A stretch of DNA of 20,084 nucleotides from Methylotenera_A sp031369365 (GTDB lineage Bacteria > Pseudomonadota > Gammaproteobacteria > Burkholderiales > Methylophilaceae). The stretch covers positions 1 through 20,084 of the forward strand of contig JANMOP010000027.1 in assembly GCA_031369365.1 (NCBI GenBank). Direction: 5' to 3'. Of this stretch, positions 13,913-20,084 are shown in pieces. A program made the translations under genes and the position numbers. Below the pieces are notes generated by a model. The model saw only the letters and a program-made list of their open reading frames with translations. It did no database searches and was not told the DNA's origin. Numbering within the stretch: the first letter of the stretch is position 1; the number at the start of each line of letters is the position of its first letter.

Positions 13913-13940
13913 AATATAGGTTCATTTTGCGCCATTTCAA
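13913..13940 (-). promoter_or_regulatory. Sigma70-type promoter for the processing protease
   Basis: On the - strand TTGAAA (complement of 13935-13940), a 16-base spacer, then TATATT (complement of 13913-13918). Both hexamers match the consensus at five of six positions. It lies about 60 bases upstream of the protease start in the divergent gap. Confidence 0.6.
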
Positions 13941-13998
13941 GTGATTTATATATAGTGTAACGTGAATATTTTGTAAAATTTAGCGTAAGGAATAATGC

Positions 13999-14292
13999 AT
14001 GAACACGCACGTAGTTGAAATTGAATATTGCACGCAATGTAGATGGCTGTTGCGCGCAGCTTGGTTGGCGCAAGAGCTGCTTACAACCTTTGAGGCCGAT
14101 TTAAATGCTGTGAGCTTAATGCCAGGCACAGGCGGCGTGTTTGAAGTGAGGCTCAACGGGGCGACATTGTTTTCGCGCAAAGCACAAGGGCGCTTTCCAG
14201 AATCGAAAGAATTAAAGCAGTTAATTCGCGATGTTATTGCGCCAGAGCGAGACCTAGGCCACAGCGAGAAGCTGGATTATAGTGATAGATAG
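13999..14292 (+). CDS. SelW/Rdx family thioredoxin-fold protein
   Basis: 97 residues of the SelT/SelW/SelH-like (Rdx) family. The redox motif is C11-T-Q-C14 at the end of the first strand, with cysteine where some family members carry selenocysteine. The GTGGVFEVRLNG block (43-54) and the FPESKELKQLIRDVI helix are family features. A thiol redox role is likely; the partner is not known. AAGGAA (13987-13992) lies six bases before the ATG. It is divergent from the protease gene and 59 bases upstream of the ferritin-like gene. Confidence 0.92.
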   Translation: MNTHVVEIEYCTQCRWLLRAAWLAQELLTTFEADLNAVSLMPGTGGVFEVRLNGATLFSRKAQGRFPESKELKQLIRDVIAPERDLGHSEKLDYSDR

Positions 14293-14310
14293 TAGTTTAG
14301 GAATATATTT

Positions 14311-14319
14311 TGGTATAAA
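14311..14319 (+). promoter_or_regulatory. Possible extended -10 promoter for ferritin-like gene
   Basis: TGG directly before TATAAA forms an extended -10 (TGn-TATAAT type), 33 bases before the ferritin-like start. No strong -35 is seen, which extended -10 promoters tolerate. No recognisable Fur box accompanies it. Confidence 0.35.
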
Positions 14320-14351
14320 CTAACATAATGTTGGTTGATTAGGAGCATAAA

Positions 14352-14813
14352 ATGGTTGAAAATCATGATATTAATACCCCAGTAATTCAAGCACTTAACA
14401 CAATATTGGAGCTGGAACTGGCGGGCGTGGTGCGCTATACGCATTATTCTTTAATGGTATTTGGCTACAACCGCATCCCTATTGTGTCTTGGCTGCGGGG
14501 CCAATCGGCAGAATCACTTACTCATGCCGAAAAAGCAGGTGAGTTGATTACGCATTTAGGAGGACATCCATCGCTATCTATCGGCCCATTGTTAGAAACG
14601 CATAATCACGATATTGGTGATATTTTGCGCGAATCTATGGCGCACGAAAAACTATCTTTAAACGCCTACAAAGCTTTGTTGAAATTGGTTGAAGGCGACT
14701 CGGTGATGCTAGAAGAATATGCGCGCGAGATGATTTATCAAGAGGAATTGCATTCGGGCGAGGTAGATAAAATGTTGCGAAAACCTGGAGAAATTGCCAA
14801 ATTTTACGAATAA
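14352..14813 (+). CDS. Bacterioferritin-like protein
   Basis: 153 residues with the four-helix ferritin-like pattern; probable iron storage or oxidation, cytosolic. By eye alignment to E. coli Bfr, ferroxidase ligands are E22 (ELELAGVVRY), H58, E99 (SMAHEK), E131 and H134 (QEELH). The residue matching Bfr E51 is S55, with a Glu one place earlier (E54), and the haem-ligand methionine position is L56. It may therefore be a haem-free relative with a modified site. Its signature SWLRGQSAESLTHAEKAGEL differs from classical Bfr. AGGAG (14341-14345) lies six bases before the ATG. Convergent with the NlpC/P60 gene across a shared terminator. Confidence 0.88.
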   Translation: MVENHDINTPVIQALNTILELELAGVVRYTHYSLMVFGYNRIPIVSWLRGQSAESLTHAEKAGELITHLGGHPSLSIGPLLETHNHDIGDILRESMAHEKLSLNAYKALLKLVEGDSVMLEEYAREMIYQEELHSGEVDKMLRKPGEIAKFYE

Positions 14814-14842
14814 ACAGACTAGAAATTTAACCTTAGAAATAA

Positions 14843-14874
14843 ATTAAAAAGACCGCATCTGTGGTCTTTTTAAT
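14843..14874. terminator. Bidirectional terminator
   Basis: A 12-bp perfect stem, ATTAAAAAGACC (14843-14854) with GGTCTTTTTAAT (14863-14874), around an 8-base loop. Five T on each strand follow the GC-rich part, so it ends both convergent transcripts. The right arm includes the stop codon (14870-14872) of the NlpC/P60 gene. Confidence 0.88.
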
Positions 14875-15451
14875 TAGAGGCAGCTTTTTCTGCTTCTTCA
14901 GACTTTTCTACTTGTTCGTCTAGGCGCTGGCCGCCATTAAAACGGCTTGCCCAGTAACCATTTTTCATGCTTTCTACCCGCACAGCCGCACCTGTTCTAG
15001 GTGCGTGAATAAATTTGTTATCGCCAATGTAGATACCAACATGAGAAAAAGCCGATTTTAGCGTATTAAAAAACACCAAATCACCTGGTTGAAGCTCGCC
15101 TTTTTTTACGGTTTTGCCGATTTGGCTAATCGCAAGCGCCGTGGCAGGCAAGGTTAAATTAACCGCATTGCGAAATACATAGCTGACAAAACCGCTGCAA
15201 TCGAAGCCAGTTTCGGGTGATTTTCCACCATATTTATACTTAATTCCCGTTAGACTAAATGCGTTCAGCAGCACTTCTTGCGCCTTTTCTTGCCAGCTGG
15301 TGGGCGCATCCACGCTTTCGCTATAACTATCGCCCGCTTCGCTCACACTAAGTAAAACGATGCCAGCAGCATTTTCAGACAAAACTTCTTCTGCAAATGT
15401 GTGCGTGGCAAAACTTAAACTTAAAAATACAATGCAAACCAAACGATTCAT
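14870..15451 (-). CDS. NlpC/P60 family cell-wall hydrolase
   Basis: An exported cysteine peptidase that cuts peptide cross-bridges in peptidoglycan. With the ATG at 15449-15451 it has 193 residues. A signal peptide covers about 1-20 (cleavage after THTFA). The NlpC/P60 domain follows at about 55-175 with the catalytic triad C85 (FDCSGFVSYVF), H137 (FSHVGIYIG) and H149 (FIHAPRTG). A TTG nine bases upstream would extend it by three residues but has no better ribosome site. The overall form resembles Spr/MepS. The last codons lie inside the terminator shared with the ferritin-like gene. Confidence 0.94.
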   Translation of the reverse strand: MNRLVCIVFLSLSFATHTFAEEVLSENAAGIVLLSVSEAGDSYSESVDAPTSWQEKAQEVLLNAFSLTGIKYKYGGKSPETGFDCSGFVSYVFRNAVNLTLPATALAISQIGKTVKKGELQPGDLVFFNTLKSAFSHVGIYIGDNKFIHAPRTGAAVRVESMKNGYWASRFNGGQRLDEQVEKSEEAEKAASN

Positions 15452-15533
15452 AAATAACAATATAAAACAATACCCTAGCTAAATTAATACAAAGCGAGGT
15501 TAGCAAAGTAAAAGCCACAGCACAAGACTTTAA

Positions 15534-15561
15534 TTGTAAAAAATGTAGTAACAAGTGTAAT
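15534..15561 (+). promoter_or_regulatory. Possible sigma70 promoter for yoaA
   Basis: TTGTAA (15534-15539), 16 bases, TGTAAT (15556-15561). The -10 matches at five of six positions and the -35 at four. It is 60 bases before the helicase start. No LexA box of the CTG-N10-CAG type is seen. Confidence 0.4.
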
Positions 15562-15620
15562 TAATCGAGCATTTTCAGCACATTGCATGAATTTTAGCGT
15601 ATTCATGGGATAATTTCGGC

Positions 15621-17561
15621 ATGGCAGAAAACTCAAAATTAACGCAAATTTTTAAGCAAGGCGGCGCGCTAGCAACCGCGATTGATGGCTTTAGCGAGCG
15701 CTCGCAGCAGCTAGAAATGGCGCTGGCGATAGAAGCTGCCATCAAAGGTAACAAACAGTTAGTGGCCGAAGCGGGTACTGGCACGGGTAAAACTTTTGCT
15801 TATTTAGTGCCTGCGCTGTTGTCTGGTGGCAAAGTGATTATTTCCACGGGGACGAAGAATTTACAGGATCAGCTATTTAGCCGCGATTTGCCTAATGTGC
15901 GCGATGCTTTGAAAGTGCCTGTTACGGTCGCGATGTTGAAAGGCCGCTCGAATTATGTGTGCCATTATCATCTTGAAGCTGCTGCCAATAGTGGCCGATT
16001 TGCTAGCCGTGAGGATGCAAAATATGTGCATTTGATTAAAAACTTTGCTGAGAATAGCAAAACAGGCGATAAATCGGAGCTGACCGAAGTACCAGAAAAC
16101 GCGACGATTTGGCTAAATGTGACCAGCACGCGCGATAATTGTCTTGGCCAAGACTGCAGTTTTTACAAAGAATGTTTTGTGATGGAGGCGCGTAAAAAGG
16201 CGCTAGCAGCCGATGTGGTGGTGGTAAATCATCACCTATTTTTTGCTGATGTGATGCTGCGCGACGAAGGCGTGACGGAGCTGTTGCCAAGTGCCAATAC
16301 AGTTATTTTCGATGAAGCGCATCAATTGCCCGAAGTGGCAGGCTTGTTTTTTGGCGAAGATATTTCGACTTCGCAATTAACCGAGCTTTGCCGCGATAGT
16401 TTGGCTGCACATTTAACCTCGGCTAAAGATTGCGTTGCGCTGGGTGAAAGCATTCCAAAACTAGAAAAAGCTTGCAAAGATTTTCGGCTAGTTTTTGCCT
16501 ATGAAGGCTCGCGCCTGGCCGTGAATAAGGCGCTGGCGTTAAAGGGTTTTGAGGCCGCTTTTGCCGATATGCAAGCCATGTTAAGCGACTTAAATAAAGT
16601 GCTAGAAAGCCAAGCGGCGCGCGACCCCATGCTAGAAAAATGTTGGCAACGCGGCGAAGAACTCAACGCGCAATTAAACAGCTGGTTTAAGGCAATTAAC
16701 CCCAATTTAGTGCGCTGGGTAGAGGTGTTTACGCAATCTGTGCAGCTACACGCAACGCCGCTTAGCGTGGCCGAAGGCTTTAGCAAACAACTTAATGCAC
16801 AACCACGCGCTTGGATTTTCACATCCGCCACGCTGGCAGTTAAAAGCGATTTCAGCCACTACATCGCGCAAATGGGCTTGCATGACGCCACGACTGGCTT
16901 TTGGGAAAGCCCATTTAATTACGATGCCCAAGCGCTACTATACGCCCCGCAAAACATGCCAGACCCAAACAGCGTAGGCTACACCGCCGCCGTTGCCGCA
17001 GTTGCCTTGCCTGTGATACAAGCCAGCCGTGGCCGCGCTTTTGTGCTGTGCACTTCGCTAAAAGCTATGCGTGAAGTCCATGCAATTTTAAAAGATGAAT
17101 TCGGTAATAAGGGCATGGAATACCCGTTATTATTGCAAGGCGAAAGCACCCGTACTGAGTTGCTAGACCGCTTTCGCGCACACGGCAACGCTGTATTGGT
17201 GGGTAGCCAAAGCTTTTGGGAAGGCGTCGATGTGCGCGGCGAAGCGCTATCCGTCGTCGTCATCGACAAACTCCCGTTCGCCCCACCCGACGATCCAGTA
17301 CTCTCCGCCCGCATCGACAAACTCACCGCCGATGGCAAAAACGCGTTTATGGAATACCAATTACCGTACTCGGTGATTACGCTTAAACAAGGCGCAGGGC
17401 GGCTGATACGCGATGAAACTGATAGAGGCGTGCTAGTGATTTGCGACCCACGCTTAATTACCAAACCTTACGGAAAACGCATTTGGCAAAGCTTGCCGCC
17501 ATTTAGACGGACTAAGGAATTGGCGGATGTGGAAGCGTTTTTTACAAACTTAATCCCATAG
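15621..17561 (+). CDS. yoaA: XPD/DinG-type iron-sulfur DNA helicase
   Basis: 646 residues that follow E. coli YoaA almost block for block. Walker A AGTGTGKT is at 51-58; the four iron-sulfur cysteines are C114, C174, C179 and C185 (SNYVC and NCLGQDCSFYKEC); DEAH is 231-234; TSAT is 401-404; SFWEGVDVRG is 531-540; and motif VI QGAGRLIR is 590-597. In E. coli YoaA works with the clamp-loader chi subunit to help repair stalled or damaged forks. All motifs needed for ATPase and cluster binding are present. The start ATG at 15621 has only a weak upstream purine run. Divergent from the NlpC/P60 gene; convergent, 15 bases apart, with the membrane protein gene. Confidence 0.95.
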   Translation: MAENSKLTQIFKQGGALATAIDGFSERSQQLEMALAIEAAIKGNKQLVAEAGTGTGKTFAYLVPALLSGGKVIISTGTKNLQDQLFSRDLPNVRDALKVPVTVAMLKGRSNYVCHYHLEAAANSGRFASREDAKYVHLIKNFAENSKTGDKSELTEVPENATIWLNVTSTRDNCLGQDCSFYKECFVMEARKKALAADVVVVNHHLFFADVMLRDEGVTELLPSANTVIFDEAHQLPEVAGLFFGEDISTSQLTELCRDSLAAHLTSAKDCVALGESIPKLEKACKDFRLVFAYEGSRLAVNKALALKGFEAAFADMQAMLSDLNKVLESQAARDPMLEKCWQRGEELNAQLNSWFKAINPNLVRWVEVFTQSVQLHATPLSVAEGFSKQLNAQPRAWIFTSATLAVKSDFSHYIAQMGLHDATTGFWESPFNYDAQALLYAPQNMPDPNSVGYTAAVAAVALPVIQASRGRAFVLCTSLKAMREVHAILKDEFGNKGMEYPLLLQGESTRTELLDRFRAHGNAVLVGSQSFWEGVDVRGEALSVVVIDKLPFAPPDDPVLSARIDKLTADGKNAFMEYQLPYSVITLKQGAGRLIRDETDRGVLVICDPRLITKPYGKRIWQSLPPFRRTKELADVEAFFTNLIP

Positions 17562-17576
17562 TTATCTGTTGTTCTT

Positions 17577-18290
17577 TTATATATTCTGGTTAGTTGAATT
17601 GATTTCATTTAAAAGTTTTTGACGAAATTCCTCATTTTCTCGTTTTTGATCTAAACGGTCTTTTTCTGAGTACGTATCCACTTTTAATTTTTTAAATCCA
17701 GTAATGATATGGTTAATGTTAATTTCAATTTTCTCAAGAGACTGAGCAATGCTATATAAATGTGGCTTGCCAAGTGTTCCATAACCACGAAACTCTTCAA
17801 AGAAGATGGTGATGTTTTGCTTGTATAACCTACCTATAGAATTTTCATAGCTAACCTTGATAATTAGTCGGGAATTAATTTTTGCTTCAAAGTCTTCTGT
17901 TATCTGAGTGAAGCCAGATTGTAGTTCCTGTTGAGGTCCTAGATATTTAAGCCCTTTTGTTAGGAACTGGCTTTTTGAAAAGTCGTTAATTAACTTGGCC
18001 TCTCCTTCAGAATTTAATTCGCCTGACAGGTCAAAAGTAACGTTGTAGGCTGAACCTAGGCCAATATTTTTTACTCGTAAAGTAATAATATTAACAAACT
18101 CTTCTCGAGGAGATGCTATAACTTCTATTCTTGGTTCAGTTTGTAACTCACGCATATGCCGCGTTTCTCTTACCAAACTAGCAGTTAGAACCGCATAAAC
18201 GATTGTCGCTATCATTACTATCCCTGAAAATAGTGTTGAAAGACCGCCAGCATTAGTGTTGAGAAAAGATATGAATTCAGTAAATGTCAT
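17577..18290 (-). CDS. Unrecognised single-pass membrane protein
   Basis: 237 residues with no family I recognise. One membrane helix at about 15-39 (LSTLFSGIVMIATIVYAVLT) is followed by a basic step (RETRHMR), which suggests N-out, C-in topology. A cytoplasmic beta-rich domain (about 53-170, with alternating strands such as IEVIAS, IITLRVKNIG, LIIKVSYEN, NITIFFEE) leads to a charged coiled-coil tail (about 205-233, EKDRLDQKRENEEFRQKL). Codon and base use look more AT-rich than the neighbours, hinting at acquisition. It lies 53 bases downstream of mazF on the same strand, so it could be the third gene of that operon. GAG about seven bases before the ATG is a weak ribosome site. Confidence 0.75.
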   Translation of the reverse strand: MTFTEFISFLNTNAGGLSTLFSGIVMIATIVYAVLTASLVRETRHMRELQTEPRIEVIASPREEFVNIITLRVKNIGLGSAYNVTFDLSGELNSEGEAKLINDFSKSQFLTKGLKYLGPQQELQSGFTQITEDFEAKINSRLIIKVSYENSIGRLYKQNITIFFEEFRGYGTLGKPHLYSIAQSLEKIEININHIITGFKKLKVDTYSEKDRLDQKRENEEFRQKLLNEINSTNQNI

Positions 18291-18343
18291 TTTTGACTCG
18301 TTTAATTTGGATTAAGTGTGGTGAGAAAGATTGGTAATAGATT

Positions 18344-18667
18344 TTACGCTAACATTTCTAAAAGTAACGGGTGCCAAACCTTCAACTCAATTTCACCTAG
18401 CTTGCCCGCCAAGCGCTGCTTATCAATCGTCCGAATTTGGTCTAGTAAAATTCGTGCTTGCTTGCCTTCAAACATTAGTTCTGGGCGGCAGCCTAGAGGC
18501 TGCCCGTGGCTTGTGAGGGGTGCAATAATCACGCGCGGTAGGGCGGCGTTCATGTCGTCTGGCGAGATGATTAGCGCGGGGCGGGTTTTGCGGATTTCTG
18601 TGCCGATTGTGGGGTCTAGGTTTACCCAGTAAACTTCGCCTCTTTTTATGTCGGCGAGCTTTACCAT
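18344..18667 (-). CDS. mazF: MazF/PemK-type endoribonuclease toxin
   Basis: Cuts single-stranded mRNA at short sequence motifs and stops growth when its antitoxin is lost. With the ATG at 18665-18667 it has 107 residues. RGEVYWVNLDP opens the family fold, and the catalytic pair is R29 (KTRPALIIS) and T52 (APLTS), 23 apart as in B. subtilis MazF R25/T48. DQIRTIDKQRL is also diagnostic. A TTG two codons upstream is in frame, but the AGGA at about nine bases favours the ATG. It overlaps the mazE stop by seven bases, giving translational coupling. Both catalytic residues are present, so it is probably active. Confidence 0.95.
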   Translation of the reverse strand: MVKLADIKRGEVYWVNLDPTIGTEIRKTRPALIISPDDMNAALPRVIIAPLTSHGQPLGCRPELMFEGKQARILLDQIRTIDKQRLAGKLGEIELKVWHPLLLEMLA

Positions 18668-18903
18668 TGCCAATCATCCTGCTCAATGGCGGTTTCTTTT
18701 AAGTCTGTAAACGCATCCGTATCTTGCTCTGTTTTATAGCCTGTAAACCAGCCTTGGCGGTGTTGTGGGGAAATTGGCTCGATTATAATGCGGTTATTTT
18801 CCACGCGCATTTCAACTGCGTCGCCAATTTCGCAAGCGGCCAGCAAAGCGGCGGGAATCAGCACGCCGCGCGAGTTGCCGATTTTTCGTAATGATGTTTG
18901 CAT
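18661..18903 (-). CDS. mazE: MazE-type antitoxin (AbrB-like DNA-binding)
   Basis: 80 residues. The N-terminal swapped-hairpin AbrB domain is plain in MQTSLRKIGNSRGVLIPAAL, and the acidic, Trp-rich tail ending DDWQW is the MazF-binding part. It neutralises MazF and represses its own operon. An ATG 27 bases upstream is in frame, but AAGGA just before the ATG at 18901-18903 fixes the shorter start. First gene of the mazEF operon and divergent from yefM-yoeB. Confidence 0.94.
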   Translation of the reverse strand: MQTSLRKIGNSRGVLIPAALLAACEIGDAVEMRVENNRIIIEPISPQHRQGWFTGYKTEQDTDAFTDLKETAIEQDDWQW

Positions 18904-18923
18904 GATATTTCCTTTTAAATGTA

Positions 18924-18929
18924 TGTACA
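18924..18929. promoter_or_regulatory. TGTACA core at the mazEF promoter
   Basis: TGTACA, embedded in TATGTACAAT (18922-18931), lies directly downstream of the predicted mazEF -10. The same ten bases occur at 18996-19005 in the yefM promoter. TGTACA is the published core recognised by E. coli YefM-YoeB. Confidence 0.45.
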
Positions 18930-18958
18930 ATGTTATTACTCTTGTGCTGAATATGCAA
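18930..18958 (-). promoter_or_regulatory. Probable mazEF promoter
   Basis: On the - strand TTGCAT (complement of 18953-18958), 17 bases, TAACAT (complement of 18930-18935). The transcription start would fall near 18923. The hexamers are imperfect (three and four of six), which is usual for autoregulated TA operons. Confidence 0.45.
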
Positions 18959-18995
18959 GTAATTTATTGTTTATAGTGGATTAAATAATTTAGAT

Positions 18996-19017
18996 TATGT
19001 ACAATATCACGTACATA
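18996..19017 (+). promoter_or_regulatory. yefM-yoeB operator with overlapping -10
   Basis: A perfect inverted repeat, TATGTAC (18996-19002) and GTACATA (19011-19017), with an 8-base spacer. It contains TGTACA (18998-19003) and the near-match CGTACA (19010-19015), with centres 12 bases apart, the spacing I recall for the E. coli YefM-YoeB operator. A good -10, TACAAT (19000-19005), lies within it, so binding would block the promoter. Confidence 0.7.
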
Positions 19018-19043
19018 TTCTATTTGTAAATGAGGTGCTAAAA

Positions 19044-19310
19044 ATGGATGCTATTACCTACACAACCGCGCGGGCGCAGCTTGCCAGCAATATGAATCGC
19101 GTATGTCAAAACCACGAGCCGTTGATTATTACGCGTAATCGTGAGCAATCTGTCGTCATGTTGTCGCTTGAGGATTTTCAGGCTTTAGAAGAAACGGCGT
19201 ATTTGCTGCGTAGCCCAAATAATGCGAAACGCTTAATGGATGCGGTGATTGAGCTTAATGCAGGTAAAGGCACAGAAAGAACGCTGTTTGAAGAAAAACT
19301 GGCAGAATGA
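19044..19310 (+). CDS. yefM: YefM/Phd-type antitoxin
   Basis: 88 residues from the ATG at 19044. The N-terminus (AITYTTARAQLASNMNRVCQ) is the Phd/YefM DNA-binding domain, and LIITRNREQSVVMLSLEDFQALEETAYLL is a strongly conserved core. The tail (about 58-88) should wrap and inhibit YoeB. GAGGTG eight bases upstream supports this ATG over an in-frame GTG at 19035. It would repress its own promoter at the palindrome upstream. Overlaps yoeB by four bases (ATGA). Confidence 0.95.
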   Translation: MDAITYTTARAQLASNMNRVCQNHEPLIITRNREQSVVMLSLEDFQALEETAYLLRSPNNAKRLMDAVIELNAGKGTERTLFEEKLAE

Positions 19311-19576
19311 AGCTAATTTTTGCCGAGGTGGCTTGGCAAGATTATTGCTATTGGCAAACACAAAGTGAGCAAGAAGTAGACAAACAAATACTTAAACGCA
19401 TCAATCAACTCATCCAAGAAATTCAGCGTGAACCGTTTGCGGGCATTGGCAAGCCAGAGTCGTTAAAGCACGCGCTTAGCGGCTATTGGTCGCGCCGTAT
19501 CAATGACGAGCATCGCATTGTATATAAAGTAGAAACTGATGCTTTGCTGATTGCACAATTGCGGCATCACTACTAG
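19307..19576 (+). CDS. yoeB: YoeB-type ribosome-dependent mRNA interferase toxin
   Basis: 89 residues. On the ribosome, YoeB cleaves mRNA in the A site during translation. Active-site residues match E. coli YoeB with an offset of five: E51 (KPESLK), R70 (DEHRIVY), H88 and Y89 (LRHHY at the C-terminus). The block LKHALSGYWSRRINDEHRIVY is close to invariant in the family. The five extra residues fall near 18-25 (QTQSEQEVDKQ). Translationally coupled to yefM through a 4-base overlap. Appears intact. Confidence 0.96.
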   Translation: MKLIFAEVAWQDYCYWQTQSEQEVDKQILKRINQLIQEIQREPFAGIGKPESLKHALSGYWSRRINDEHRIVYKVETDALLIAQLRHHY

Positions 19577-19609
19577 AGTTTTTTAACTAAGTCATGATTT
19601 TAATTCGCT

Positions 19610-20008
19610 ATGATTTTACTTTCTGAAACCGAGTACGAACTTAACCCCATTCGCGCGCAGGGCGCGGGTGGGCAGAACGTGAATAAGGTGTCATCCGCCA
19701 TTCATTTGCGATTTGATATTCACGCTTCATCTTTAAGTGATTGGCTAAAAAATAGGTTGTTAATTAGTAAAGATAATCGCATTACCGATGAGGGCGTGTT
19801 GATTTTAAAAGCCCAGCAATACCGCACGCAAGAAGCGAATAAAAAAGACGCAATTAAGCGCCTGCACGAGATTGTAAACGCCGCAAACCACGTTAAACCA
19901 ACGCGTTACGCGACTAAGCCTAGTTATGGTTCAAAACAGCGGCGGCTAGAAGGTAAGACGATTCGCGGGCAGGTGAAGCAATTGCGCGGTAAAATAGCTG
20001 GGGATTAA
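19610..20008 (+). CDS. arfB: Alternative ribosome-rescue factor B (peptidyl-tRNA hydrolase)
   Basis: Releases the nascent chain from ribosomes stalled at the end of a truncated mRNA, a backup to tmRNA. The 132 residues carry the release-factor GGQ motif at 20-22 (AQGAGGQNVNKVSSA) and a long basic tail (about 99-132, rich in Lys and Arg) that enters the empty mRNA channel. The domain order matches E. coli YaeJ. No good Shine-Dalgarno is seen before the ATG at 19610. It follows yoeB by 33 bases on the same strand and might be read from the same transcript. Confidence 0.95.
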   Translation: MILLSETEYELNPIRAQGAGGQNVNKVSSAIHLRFDIHASSLSDWLKNRLLISKDNRITDEGVLILKAQQYRTQEANKKDAIKRLHEIVNAANHVKPTRYATKPSYGSKQRRLEGKTIRGQVKQLRGKIAGD

Positions 20009-20028
20009 TGCCGAATCTATTTACATCC

Positions 20029-20084
20029 GTCATTCTGAGCGTAGCGAAGAATCCAAGCAATATGACAAAAAACTGGATTCTTCG
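20029..20084. repeat. REP-like palindrome cut by the window end
   Basis: GTCATTCTGAGCGTAGCGAA begins the repeat at 20029; its part CGAAGAATCCA (20045-20055) is repeated inverted as TGGATTCTTCG (20074-20084), with an 18-base loop between. The inverted arm continues past the window edge. The style resembles the central arms of the MITE-like element at 321-450, but the bases differ. Confidence 0.65.

Noticed and set aside
18318..18632. 104-residue frame on the + strand across mazF
   Set aside because: Antisense to MazF, which has both catalytic residues and coupled spacing to MazE.

Overview
The window looks like chromosomal DNA of a gammaproteobacterium-like or, more likely, betaproteobacterium-like host. 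GC content is moderate to low by eye. A Methylophilaceae-type methylotroph would fit, because of the style of the Coq7, C-terminal processing protease, GroESL and DUF2322-like genes, but no rRNA gene or other lineage marker is present, so this placement is inference. Most of the window is ordinary housekeeping sequence. The unusual content is palindromic repeats in several intergenic gaps, a REP-associated transposase with its own repeats, a degenerate Ser/Thr kinase fused to a cyclic-nucleotide-binding domain, and two divergent toxin-antitoxin modules that appear to share regulatory sites.

Layout. 1-464 has no gene: it holds a terminator for a transcript entering from the left and a 130-bp MITE-like palindrome with a CTAA duplication. 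465-1175 (-) is ung. 1196-1907 is a REP/RAYT unit, a Y1 transposase between inverted GTAG-type hairpins. 1938-2369 (-) is an unrecognised small protein. 2554-4665 (-) is groES-groEL, with a terminator, an upstream CIRCE operator and a sigma32-like promoter, and a long palindrome inserted between the two genes. 4823-5410 (+) is unrecognised. 5604-6890 (+) is the kinase-like/cNMP protein. 6948-9691 (+) is bioA overlapping dacB. 9781-10248 (+) is an FKBP-type lipoprotein. 10251-10408 is a REP cluster. 10423-11275 (+) is a YhfA-type OsmC protein overlapping a VOC protein.

11272-13854 (-) carries a DUF2322-like gene, coq7 and a C-terminal processing protease. 13999-14813 (+) carries a SelW/Rdx-type thioredoxin-fold protein and a bacterioferritin-like protein. 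14870-15451 (-) is an NlpC/P60 hydrolase, convergent with the ferritin gene across a shared terminator. 15621-17561 (+) is a YoaA-type iron-sulfur helicase. 17577-18903 (-) is mazE-mazF followed by a membrane-anchored unknown. 19044-19576 (+) is yefM-yoeB, divergent from mazEF. 19610-20008 (+) is arfB. The last 50 bases start another palindromic repeat.

How it works together. The groESL control region shows textbook double heat-shock control (CIRCE plus sigma32-like promoter). The right end groups two mRNA-cleaving toxins with a ribosome-rescue hydrolase (ArfB), which is the enzyme that releases ribosomes from the truncated mRNAs such toxins make. TGTACA cores, the known YefM-YoeB operator core, occur at both TA promoters, which suggests cross-control. 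No wholly new multi-gene system is evident; the best candidates for something undescribed are the kinase-like protein, the shared TA operator region with its downstream membrane protein, and the palindrome inside the chaperonin operon.
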